Assembly: GCA_009776905.1 (NCBI GenBank)
Contig: WRMX01000080.1
Span: forward strand, 674 to 7,885
DNA: 7,212 nt
Origin: Oscillospiraceae bacterium
GTDB lineage: Bacteria; Bacillota; Clostridia; Oscillospirales; Oscillospiraceae
Direction: 5' to 3'
In this document: positions 1 to 6,450 of the stretch, one piece after another
Layout of the letters: every line of letters begins with the position of its first letter
How positions within the stretch are numbered: the first letter of the stretch is position 1
Notes under the pieces: model-generated
What the model was told of the DNA's origin: nothing
Databases searched by the model: none
What the model saw: the letters and a program-made list of their open reading frames with translations, nothing else
Position numbers and translations under genes: made by a program

Positions 1-997
1 GATCACGCCCTCTATTCTCTTTCAGAAATTTAAAGTAAAAGAGTGAAAAAAAGTCGATAAGGTTATAGTAATCACCGCTTTTTCTTTTCTTGTAACTATT
101 GTTTCTTCCAAGCAATCCGCAAGCTTCCATTTCATCCAGGATTTTTGTCAGCCCGCCGCCGTCAGAAATCTCGCACGCGGCCGCTAATTCCTGTCTAGTC
201 ATTCCTGCACTGTTCGCTGATAAAGCCTGCGCCACCCGCATATGATTGTCCGCATACCGGAAAAGCGAATGATATAGCCTATTGAATTCGTTTCCAAGTT
301 TTGCATTGTTATCAAACAAAAGCAAATCAATGTTCTGGTTTAGACCATAAGTTTTGTCCATTGCCTCCAAATAATATGGAATACCTCCGAGAATCATGTA
401 AGCCTCAGCCATTTGCTGCCTTGTAAATGCTATACTGCGGCTGCGGTAAAACGCCTCGCATTCATGAAGAAGATAAGGTTCGACGATGATCGTTTCCGTC
501 ACTCGATTATGCAACCCTCCGTAGTCATCAAGCACTTTCTTAATAATCCATGACGCTGCGGAGCCGCAAACAATCAGCATTATATCCTTACGTCTGGATG
601 CGAATGAATTCCAGAAATGTTCGAGAGCAGGCAGGAAATTTGACTTAGGCGTATCAAGCCACGGCATTTCGTCTATAAACAGCACCTTCCGAATAAGCGA
701 ATTGTTCTGTTCGGTCAGTTCTGCGAGCAATCCAAAAGCTGCGAACCAATCTGTTGGCGCCGGGATGTCAGACTGAAAGTGTTTTTTTAGCGAATCGAAA
801 AAAACACGCAATTGATCTTTCATTTTTCCGCCTGAAACGCCAGTCACAGAAAACAGAAATTTGTTGTTGAAGTGTTCTACAATTAAGAATGTCTTCCCTA
901 CCCTGCGGCGCCCGTATACAGCAACGAATTCTGGCTTTCCGGAGTTTTCACAGCGTCTGAGCAGATTTCGTTCATATTCTCTTCCGATTATTTCCAT
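1..997 (-). CDS. AAA-type ATPase of the archaeal ATPase/DUF234 group, 3' end cut by the window
   Basis: The visible 332 residues form a P-loop NTPase followed by a winged helix. Walker A is GRRRVGKT at residues 29-36. Walker B is VLFIDE at 105-110, followed by MPWLD. A sensor-like strand, VCGSAASW, sits at 143-150. These three motifs with this wording are typical of the ATPase_2 family (COG1672 type). Residues about 245-290 (SAGMTRQELAAACEIS and following) look like a winged helix, and the frame is still open at base 2 in a segment (NLIDFFSLFYFKFLK) that usually precedes the C-terminal DUF234 nuclease-like domain. Members are usually around 450-480 residues, so roughly 130 residues are missing. 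The ATG at 995-997 is chosen because AGAGGAG lies six bases upstream. The cellular role of this family is poorly defined; it is common in accessory and mobile regions. Family call is firm, function is not. Confidence 0.88.
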   Translation of the reverse strand, partial: MEIIGREYERNLLRRCENSGKPEFVAVYGRRRVGKTFLIVEHFNNKFLFSVTGVSGGKMKDQLRVFFDSLKKHFQSDIPAPTDWFAAFGLLAELTEQNNSLIRKVLFIDEMPWLDTPKSNFLPALEHFWNSFASRRKDIMLIVCGSAASWIIKKVLDDYGGLHNRVTETIIVEPYLLHECEAFYRSRSIAFTRQQMAEAYMILGGIPYYLEAMDKTYGLNQNIDLLLFDNNAKLGNEFNRLYHSLFRYADNHMRVAQALSANSAGMTRQELAAACEISDGGGLTKILDEMEACGLLGRNNSYKKRKSGDYYNLIDFFSLFYFKFLKENRGRD

Positions 998-1003
998 TAG
1001 TTG

Positions 1004-1049
1004 CTCCTCTCAGCGTATATTATAACTCGCTGGTACTATGTGTTTTCAG
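1004..1049 (-). promoter_or_regulatory. Candidate promoter and ribosome site of the ATPase gene
   Basis: Reading the minus strand, a perfect TATAAT lies at 1024-1019. The best -35 candidate is CTGAAA at 1049-1044, with a long 19-base spacer (4 of 6 matches). Transcription would start near 1012, giving a leader of about 15 bases that contains the Shine-Dalgarno AGAGGAG at 1010-1004. The -10 box is embedded in one arm of a perfect inverted repeat, which could be an operator. The weak -35 keeps confidence moderate. Confidence 0.45.
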
Positions 1050-1068
1050 CTTGTTTCAGCGAGTTATA
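1021..1068. repeat. Perfect 12-bp inverted repeat with a 24-bp spacer, upstream of the ATPase gene
   Basis: The arm TATAACTCGCTG at 1021-1032 is matched without error by CAGCGAGTTATA at 1057-1068. The left arm overlaps the TATAAT box proposed for the ATPase gene, and the right arm abuts the REP-like palindrome that begins at 1069. If transcription starts near 1012 the hairpin would not be in the RNA, so a DNA role (operator) is more likely than an RNA structure. It might instead be the trace of an inserted element. Confidence 0.6.
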
Positions 1069-1128
1069 GAACAGGGGGACGGTTCTGATGTCCCACAACT
1101 GTGGTACACCAGAACCATCCCCCTGTTC
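1069..1128. repeat. REP-like 60-nt palindrome, copy 1
   Basis: An almost perfect palindrome centred between 1098 and 1099. Only three paired positions fail (1080/1117, 1088/1109, 1092/1105), apart from the central loop. The outer arm reads GAACAGGGGGACGGTTCTG. A 28-base core at 1089-1116 is identical to 2198-2225 in copy 2, in the same orientation. The GGGGACGGTTCT core resembles repeats spread in clostridial genomes and elsewhere, often linked to REP-associated tyrosine transposases (TnpA-REP/RAYT); no such transposase is in this window. It lies three bases beyond the DUF3990 stop codon and could form a strong hairpin at the transcript end, though no U-run follows. Confidence 0.85.
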
Positions 1129-1131
1129 CAC

Positions 1132-1680
1132 TCAAATTTTCCTTTTGATCCAACTCTGAGTCCAGCGCCCTTTCTTCAGTTGCTTATAAAGCACATTCAC
1201 ATCGTCAACATAAGCGAGCGTTGCCTGGGTGTGTAAGCTGAGTTGATATGTGTGTGGAAGCGCTCGGAGTCGCACAATGGCTGCATCTGCGGTTATTTCT
1301 TGCCGCATGTATTCAGCTACGACGTCGACCACCTTGTCATCTGCTATCGGTCCCGCTATCCAGTCAAAACCGTGCCTTGGTTCATTCGTAACAAAAACGG
1401 GTGGACGCATGCGCCTGTTTGAGCAGATAAACTCAAGCCACTCAATTTCCGGAACGTTTGGGAACCGCAATCCGGACAAAGAATAGACATCTGAGCTAAC
1501 CTCGTAAGCGATTACAGTTGGTATGCCACCACCCTCAAGCTCTGCTTTGCGGATTGCCCAATCGTGCGCGGTCCCGAGCTTATCCGTAATGTAAAAACCC
1601 TTGCCGAAATCAACGCGGTTTCGGCTTCTTTCCAGATCTATCTTGCCAATAAGCATATTGGTACTATGATAAAACGTCAT
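1132..1680 (-). CDS. DUF3990 protein, probable ADP-ribosyltransferase-like toxin
   Basis: The 182-residue protein matches the DUF3990 pattern: FYHSTN at residues 3-8, VDFGKGFYIT at 23-32, WLEFICSNR at 81-89, DWIAGPIADDKV at 106-117, and QLSLHTQATLAYV at 146-158. As I recall, this family is placed in the ADP-ribosyltransferase superfamily. On that reading H5 and Y30 would be the first two residues of the H-Y-E type NAD site; the third is not obvious (E128 or the D114/D115 pair are possibilities). The start overlaps the upstream gene's stop as ATGA, with AGAGGTGG at 1692-1685, so the two are translationally coupled. Full length for the family. Pairing with a DUF3791-like partner is known for DUF3990. 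The toxin role is inferred from family and context; no membrane or secretion signal is visible, so it should act in the cytoplasm. Confidence 0.8.
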   Translation of the reverse strand: MTFYHSTNMLIGKIDLERSRNRVDFGKGFYITDKLGTAHDWAIRKAELEGGGIPTVIAYEVSSDVYSLSGLRFPNVPEIEWLEFICSNRRMRPPVFVTNEPRHGFDWIAGPIADDKVVDVVAEYMRQEITADAAIVRLRALPHTYQLSLHTQATLAYVDDVNVLYKQLKKGRWTQSWIKRKI

Positions 1681-2093
1681 CCAGCCACCTCTGATGAGAG
1701 GACAAGCTTTTCTGAGAGCACTTCAGCCATGTATTCGTAACCTTGCGTGTGCCATACGTCATACCCCGAGATAACGCGCTCCGCAAGCCCGCTGCGTTCC
1801 AATAGTTTAGCTGTTTCCCATAGAGGTTTGCAGAGAGCATCCGAAGTGTGCTGAACTACATGCACGTACCACATCGCTTTATCAGCGGTTGTATGTTGAC
1901 CCTCGGCTGGAACATACAAATCATCAATACCACACCCAAAATATGCTGCCAGTTTGCTAGCAAGCGATACTCGGATATCGGAATTTTCCACTTCAATAGA
2001 GTAAATAGTACGCTTGGTTGTATCCACAGCTCTAGCTAACTCAGTTTGGGATATGCCACGCTTATTACGTAACTCCCTGACCTTGTTTTTCAC
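1677..2093 (-). CDS. XRE-family helix-turn-helix protein fused to a DUF3791-like domain (probable antitoxin/regulator)
   Basis: Residues 5-61 are an HTH_3/XRE DNA-binding domain: VRELRNKRGISQTELARAVD, then TKRTIYSIE as recognition helix, ending GIDDLYVP. Residues about 70-132 resemble DUF3791: a helical stretch (AMWYVHVVQHTSDAL), then LLERSGLAERVI and the telltale GYDVWHTQGYEYMAEVL at 110-126 (family pattern YDVLHTQG). DUF3791 is normally a separate protein of about 70 residues encoded next to DUF3990; here it is joined to the regulator. The ATG at 2091-2093 has GAGGTGAT just upstream (2104-2097), and the stop overlaps the DUF3990 start by four bases. Likely role: binds and neutralises the DUF3990 protein through its tail and represses its own promoter through the HTH. 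The HTH is certain, the DUF3791 match is good, and the antitoxin role is inference. Confidence 0.85.
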   Translation of the reverse strand: MKNKVRELRNKRGISQTELARAVDTTKRTIYSIEVENSDIRVSLASKLAAYFGCGIDDLYVPAEGQHTTADKAMWYVHVVQHTSDALCKPLWETAKLLERSGLAERVISGYDVWHTQGYEYMAEVLSEKLVLSSEVAG

Positions 2094-2141
2094 ATAATCA
2101 CCTCACGTCCACAAAATCGTATGAGGAAGTAATCTGCCCAT

Positions 2142-2170
2142 AGGGTATCACGCTTCCCCTTATTTGTCAA
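2142..2170 (-). promoter_or_regulatory. Promoter of the HTH-DUF3791/DUF3990 operon
   Basis: On the minus strand a perfect TTGACA at 2170-2165 is followed by a 17-base spacer and TACCCT at 2147-2142. This predicts a start near 2135 and a leader of about 40 bases before the ATG at 2093. An imperfect dyad, GTnAT...ATnAC, spans 2129-2151 across the -10 box and might be the XRE operator, but it is weak. The promoter starts only 8 bases after REP copy 2 (ending side at 2178), so the repeat insulates the module from upstream genes. Confidence 0.7.
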
Positions 2171-2177
2171 GCTAAAA

Positions 2178-2237
2178 GACCAGGGGAACGGTTCTGGTGT
2201 CCCACAACTGTGGTACACCAGAACCGGCCCCCTATTC
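2178..2237. repeat. REP-like 60-nt palindrome, copy 2
   Basis: Second copy of the palindrome, centred between 2207 and 2208, in the same orientation as copy 1 and 1109 bases away. The inner stem is intact: 2189-2200 pairs with 2215-2226, and after one mismatch 2202-2206 pairs with 2209-2213. The outer arm is more eroded (mismatches at 2180/2235, 2181/2234, 2187/2228, 2188/2227). It lies 16 bases downstream of the stop of the 606-residue gene, so it could end or stabilise that transcript. The erosion suggests this copy is older or less constrained than copy 1. Confidence 0.85.
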
Positions 2238-2253
2238 CATTCACCTGTTCCAT

Positions 2254-4074
2254 TTATTCGATGCCGGAGATAGCGAGACCGAACGGCGCTCCGGCTATGT
2301 CGTTGAGTTTCATTATTTTTTCGTCGGTATCGAAAACGATCGTAACGCTCTGGTCGGGGTTGCTGACATAGAAATATTTTGATGAACCCGCGCTTTTTAA
2401 CAAAGCATTTATCCTGCCTATGACCTCGATATCAAACCAATCATCATTATAATTCAATTGCCACGAATACTCTGTTCCATTAAATGAAAACGAAACGGAT
2501 GCTTTATGGCTTCTGTGATTTACTCTGCTTGACACATCCGATAGTTCAAAACCGCCTTTTGAAATCGCAGCCAGCCGCTCAAAGACAGTGGCGTATATAT
2601 CGTTATTCTCAACACATTCTGTATCAAAATTATATATATCATCTGATAAAGGTTCCCACAGGCCATCTTCATTCTCACGCTCGCCGCCCAATAAAGCAAA
2701 CAGCAAGTTATAGGGATCGGATTCGATAGGCTCTCTGCCCCATTCACCGCCCACCCATTGGATAAAATCATCATGCCTTGGCCGGATATCCATATCCGCA
2801 AGCACGCTGAGCTGTTCTTCAAGCGATACGATTACTTCATGCTTCTTTGTTTTGGTCGCTTTGGCTATGCCGCCGGTTCTTTCAAACGGTACATTCTCGC
2901 TTCTCAGCCTTTCGACAAGAGCGGAACAGCCCTCAGCGTCAGTCGACAGTACGATCAGCTTTTTCTTATTGGCAAAAAATGCAATGGTTCTATCGTATCT
3001 TCTGACTTTTGTGATATCGTGGATTTGGCATCTCTTTTCCTGCCCCAACACATTTTGGACAGATATGACATCGCCCATAACGGTTATTTTCAACTTAAAA
3101 TGAAAGAAGAAATACCACAAAGCGACCAACGTAAGCGCCGCAAACAAAGCAACCACATACATTCTGTCCGGATTGTTCCGCAGAGACGTCGCCCAAACAA
3201 GCGCGCCGATAGCGATAACAGGCCACATCAACCCATTGAAAATTGTTACTTTCGATTGCCGAACTTCTATGTCGGTCAAGTCTATCTTCCTTATCTTGCC
3301 CTCATAATCAAGCTGGGCGCAAAACATCCGATATTCGCTGACATAATTCTTTATCACGACAAGTTTTTTGCCGCGAGCGTAGATGATGACCCCGCCGCTC
3401 GGCCACTTCACATCCGAAATCTCAGAGAACTGGATAATTCGTTTTTTACGAAAAGGCCGGCGAATGCTTATCACATCTTTTTTGACGGAAACCTCCCATA
3501 TCTTTCCATATACCATCAGAATCAAAAAAGGGGATGCGAATGCAAAGAACATCAAAAAGAATGCCCAATAGACCATTATGGTTTGGGTCAGGAGAATGAT
3601 GCCCATTAAAGCGAAAACGATTGCCGCCATAACAGCGCCGACCCTAAATGTGTATTTGGGCGGACGCATCGCATAGTCTTCGTCTACGATTTCATAAAAC
3701 GTGTCAATATTGCTTTCCAGATAGATCTGAATCGCTTCGATCAATGCTTGTTCGTTATCGTAGAACCATGCGTCCGCTTCATCGTAATCATCAAGCAGGC
3801 CGTTTTGGGCGGTTTCTGCAAGATGGTTTGCAAACTCCTGTGAACCGATATCCGCCAACGCTTGAATAAACCCATTTATGTCGGAGTCCTTATATTCCTC
3901 AAAGAATCCTTGATGCCCGCTGTAATACACGGCGAAATAATACCTCATGTATAACTCAGCAGATTTTTGCATGGGCGTATGCTCAATATCGTCATCGGTC
4001 ATGAAGAGACAAAACATCCTCCACGCGACATCAGGCATCCTATAGAGCACAGTTTTTGTAATTTCTATTTTCAT
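2254..4074 (-). CDS. Multidomain membrane protein: DMP19-like region, two (2-TM + PH-like) units, unknown C-terminal domain
   Basis: The 606-residue product is not a protein I recognise as a whole. Residues about 35-120 (LYMRYYFAVYYSGHQGFFEE, then ALADIGSQEFANHL) resemble the DUF4375/DMP19 fold. Two hydrophobic helices follow at about 145-163 and 166-188, then a beta-rich PH-like segment at 191-255 (DVISIRR, FSEISDVKW, KKLVVIKNY). The arrangement repeats: helices at about 279-297 and 305-325, then 326-395 (DVISVQN, IHDITKVRR, KKLIVLSTD). Residues 430-606 are soluble and acidic, with LLFALLGGERENEDGLWEPL as the clearest patch; I do not recognise that domain. There is no signal peptide, so the N- and C-terminal domains and both PH-like domains probably face the cytoplasm. 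ATG at 4072-4074 is preceded by GGAG at 4084-4081. The gene follows the synthetase by 43 bases with no evident terminator, so readthrough is plausible. Base composition is more AT-rich than the synthetase. Confidence 0.75.
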   Translation of the reverse strand: MKIEITKTVLYRMPDVAWRMFCLFMTDDDIEHTPMQKSAELYMRYYFAVYYSGHQGFFEEYKDSDINGFIQALADIGSQEFANHLAETAQNGLLDDYDEADAWFYDNEQALIEAIQIYLESNIDTFYEIVDEDYAMRPPKYTFRVGAVMAAIVFALMGIILLTQTIMVYWAFFLMFFAFASPFLILMVYGKIWEVSVKKDVISIRRPFRKKRIIQFSEISDVKWPSGGVIIYARGKKLVVIKNYVSEYRMFCAQLDYEGKIRKIDLTDIEVRQSKVTIFNGLMWPVIAIGALVWATSLRNNPDRMYVVALFAALTLVALWYFFFHFKLKITVMGDVISVQNVLGQEKRCQIHDITKVRRYDRTIAFFANKKKLIVLSTDAEGCSALVERLRSENVPFERTGGIAKATKTKKHEVIVSLEEQLSVLADMDIRPRHDDFIQWVGGEWGREPIESDPYNLLFALLGGERENEDGLWEPLSDDIYNFDTECVENNDIYATVFERLAAISKGGFELSDVSSRVNHRSHKASVSFSFNGTEYSWQLNYNDDWFDIEVIGRINALLKSAGSSKYFYVSNPDQSVTIVFDTDEKIMKLNDIAGAPFGLAISGIE

Positions 4075-4117
4075 TTTGTACTCCGATCCAAAACATGAAA
4101 ACGTGGATGTTCCGCCC

Positions 4118-6388
4118 CTATAACTGATTCCTTTGGATTTTTCCGTTGATCGTCTTTGGGAGGCTGTCGCGGAAGACGACGATGCGCGGGTATTTATATG
4201 GCGCCGTGTGGGTCTTCACATATTCCTGGATTTCCTTCGCAAGCTCATCGGACGGCTCTGCATCCTTCGTGAGCACGACGCTGGCCTTCACGACCTGGCC
4301 GCGTATCTCGTCCGGCTCTGCCGAAACTCCGCACTCCAAAACATACGGCAGCTCCATGATGACGCTCTCTATCTCGAAAGGCCCGATGCGGTAGCCGGAA
4401 GACTTAATCAGGTCGTCGACGCGCCCCACATACCAGAAATAGCCATCCTCGTCGCGCCATGCGGTGTCGCCCGTGTGATAGAAACCGTCGTGCCATGTCG
4501 CAGCGGTCTTTTCTTCATCTCGGTAATAGCCCTTATATAGCCCGCAAGGGATATTCTCGCTGACGCGTATGCAGACCTCCCCGACGTCACCGATGCCGGT
4601 TTCGTTATCCTCGCTGTCGAGAATCAACGCATCGAACAGCGGGCTCGGCTTCCCCATAGCGCCGACCTTTGGCGACATGCCGATGAAGTTGCCCAGAACG
4701 ACCGTCGTCTCCGTTTGGCCGAATCCTTCCATGATTGAAAGGCCGGTCGCCTTTTTGAACTGATGGAACACCTCCGGGTTGAGGGCCTCGCCAGCGGTCG
4801 TCGCGTACTTGATGGAAGTCAGGTCATATTTCGACAAATCTTCGCGGATAATGAAACGATACATAGTCGGGGGCGCGCAAAATGTCGTGATTTGATGCTT
4901 CGCGAACATCCCCAATATCTCCGCCGCATCGAACCTGTCGAAGTCATATGTGAATATCGCGGCCTCGCAAAGCCATTGCCCATATAGCTTGCCCCAGAGC
5001 GACTTGCCCCAACCCGTGTCGGAAATCGTGAAGTGTATGCCGTCCGGGTCGACGCAGTGCCAATATTTCGCGGTGATGAAGTGCCCGAGCGGGTATGTGT
5101 GAGAATGCGCCGCGAGCTTCGGATATCCTGTCGTGCCGGAAGAGAAGAACATCACCATCGGCTCCTCGCCCGCTGCCGAGTCGGCTTCGCGCTCGAACGT
5201 GCTGCGGAACATCATATACTCGATATCGAAGTCGTGCCAGCCTTCGCGCGTGCCGTTCGCCATAATCTTCAAAGTCACGCCCGGGCATCTTTCCATCGCC
5301 TTGTCAGCTTCCGCAGCGGCGTTGCTCTGCCCCGTGATGACGATTGCCGAGACTTCGCCAAGGTTGAAGCGGTATTCAAAGTCCTTTTCCAGGAGCTGGT
5401 CGGTGGCGGGTATCGCAATGGCGCCTAGTTTGTGTAGGGCAAGGATCGATATCCAGAATTGATAATTGCGTTTTAGGACAAGCATCACCTTGTCTCCTTT
5501 TTTAATGCCCAGCGAGCGGAAGTAGTTGGCGGCACGAGACGACATTCGGGACATGTCCTCAAATGTGAACCTGCGCTCGACCATGTCACGGTCGATATGC
5601 AGCATTGCCAGCTTTCCGGGCGACTTCGCGGCCAGCACGTCGACGATGTCGAACGCGAAATTGAACTTGTCGGTGTCCTTGAAAGATATCGATAGCAGCG
5701 CTCCCCGCTCGTCTTCCACCGGAACGGCGAAGTTTTCATAGACGTACGGCCCTTTCGTGACGATCGGCGAAATCATTTCCGGCTCCTGCTCGACGCTCTC
5801 GACTTCGCCCGGAATGACGATGGCGCAAAAGACGCAGTCCTTTCCGCCAACGGCTATCATTCCATGCGGCGTCGTGCTGTTGTAGTATATGCTGTCTCCG
5901 GGGCCGAGTATTTCCGTATGCTCGCCAATTTGCACCTTCAGCTGCCCGGTAAATAATATGTCGAACTCATGGCCGCCGTGCGAGGCTAGGGGTATCGGCT
6001 GGTCTTGCTGCTCCTCTGAGTAGTTGTATGTGACCCAGTATGGCTCCGCGATTTTGTTTCTGAAGAGCGGGGCGAGGTCCCGGACTTCGATGTTTTGCTC
6101 GCGAGATGTGACGCGGCCCATTCCTCGCCTAACGACGGTGTATGTCGACAGGCGCGCGCTTTCGCCTTCCAAGAGATCGCCAAGCTCGACTCCGAAGAGC
6201 AGGGCGCAGTTGTGGATGAATGAAAACGGGAGGTCCTCTTTGCCGGATTCGTATTTTTCATACATCTCGACGCTCAAGCCGAGCTTTGCGGCAATTTCCT
6301 CATGGGATAGCCCGCTGACTTCGCGCAGTTCCCATATCCTTTGCGCTACGTCCATTATCCTCATCGTCGTTTCTTCTTTTGTTGTCAT
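4118..6388 (-). CDS. XRE-cupin-acyl-CoA synthetase fusion (AMP-forming, MACS-like)
   Basis: Numbered from the ATG at 6388 (756 residues). Residues about 11-72 are an XRE HTH (RIWELREVSGLSHEEIAAKL). Residues about 95-195 are a cupin with metal-ligand-like H137, H140, E141 (SHGGHEF) and H175 (TTPHGM). Residues about 230-756 are a complete adenylate-forming ligase: SSGTTGYPK at 416-424, the acyl-site strand TTFCAPPTMYRF, GFGQTETT at 555-562, YHTGD with D641, GRVDD with R656, and the C-terminal catalytic lysine K750 in TINGKIQR. No core motif is missing, so it should convert a carboxylate, ATP and CoA to acyl-CoA, AMP and PPi. WGKSLWGKLYGQWLCEAAIF resembles medium-chain/short branched acyl-CoA synthetases. 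I reject the in-frame ATG at 6403 because GGAGGA (6401-6396) lies between it and the 6388 ATG with ideal spacing. Expression is under the T-box leader. Substrate is not readable from sequence; a branched short acid is inferred from the T-box. Confidence 0.92.
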   Translation of the reverse strand: MTTKEETTMRIMDVAQRIWELREVSGLSHEEIAAKLGLSVEMYEKYESGKEDLPFSFIHNCALLFGVELGDLLEGESARLSTYTVVRRGMGRVTSREQNIEVRDLAPLFRNKIAEPYWVTYNYSEEQQDQPIPLASHGGHEFDILFTGQLKVQIGEHTEILGPGDSIYYNSTTPHGMIAVGGKDCVFCAIVIPGEVESVEQEPEMISPIVTKGPYVYENFAVPVEDERGALLSISFKDTDKFNFAFDIVDVLAAKSPGKLAMLHIDRDMVERRFTFEDMSRMSSRAANYFRSLGIKKGDKVMLVLKRNYQFWISILALHKLGAIAIPATDQLLEKDFEYRFNLGEVSAIVITGQSNAAAEADKAMERCPGVTLKIMANGTREGWHDFDIEYMMFRSTFEREADSAAGEEPMVMFFSSGTTGYPKLAAHSHTYPLGHFITAKYWHCVDPDGIHFTISDTGWGKSLWGKLYGQWLCEAAIFTYDFDRFDAAEILGMFAKHQITTFCAPPTMYRFIIREDLSKYDLTSIKYATTAGEALNPEVFHQFKKATGLSIMEGFGQTETTVVLGNFIGMSPKVGAMGKPSPLFDALILDSEDNETGIGDVGEVCIRVSENIPCGLYKGYYRDEEKTAATWHDGFYHTGDTAWRDEDGYFWYVGRVDDLIKSSGYRIGPFEIESVIMELPYVLECGVSAEPDEIRGQVVKASVVLTKDAEPSDELAKEIQEYVKTHTAPYKYPRIVVFRDSLPKTINGKIQRNQL

Positions 6389-6395
6389 AATGCCA

Positions 6396-6401
6396 TCCTC
6401 C
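6396..6401 (-). promoter_or_regulatory. Ribosome binding site that sets the synthetase start
   Basis: GGAGGA at 6401-6396 is followed by seven bases and ATG at 6388-6386. The upstream in-frame ATG at 6403-6401 overlaps this site and has only an AT-rich stretch before it, so the shorter product is favoured. Confidence 0.8.
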
Positions 6402-6416
6402 ATTTGATATATTATG

Positions 6417-6450
6417 AAAATCCCGCCTCAAGGAAATTCCTTGAGACGGG
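6417..6450 (-). terminator. T-box-controlled intrinsic terminator
   Basis: On the minus strand CCCGTCTCAAGGA (6450-6438) pairs with TCCTTGAGGCGGG (6434-6422) through 13 bp, including one G-U, around a 3-base loop. A short run, ATTTT, follows at 6421-6417. The 5' arm (CCCG and CTCAA) is the same sequence that the T-box pairs with in the antiterminator, so the two structures exclude each other. Confidence 0.85.

Noticed and set aside
2129..2151. Imperfect dyad GTnAT-N13-ATnAC over the -10 box as XRE operator
   Set aside because: Only 5 of 11 paired positions match, close to chance. Plausible position, but not enough to list as a feature.
1069..2237. CRISPR array or IS element with these palindromes as repeats or ends
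   Set aside because: There are only two copies 1.1 kb apart in direct orientation, with ordinary genes between and no transposase or cas gene; REP-like repeats explain them better.
2758..3609. Long plus-strand open frame of 283 codons
   Set aside because: It lies wholly antisense to the 606-residue gene, has no family motif, and its composition is that of a reverse-frame shadow.
6386..6403. Synthetase starting at the ATG 6403, five codons upstream
   Set aside because: The only good Shine-Dalgarno (6401-6396) overlaps that codon and sits seven bases before the ATG at 6388; nothing like a ribosome site precedes 6403.
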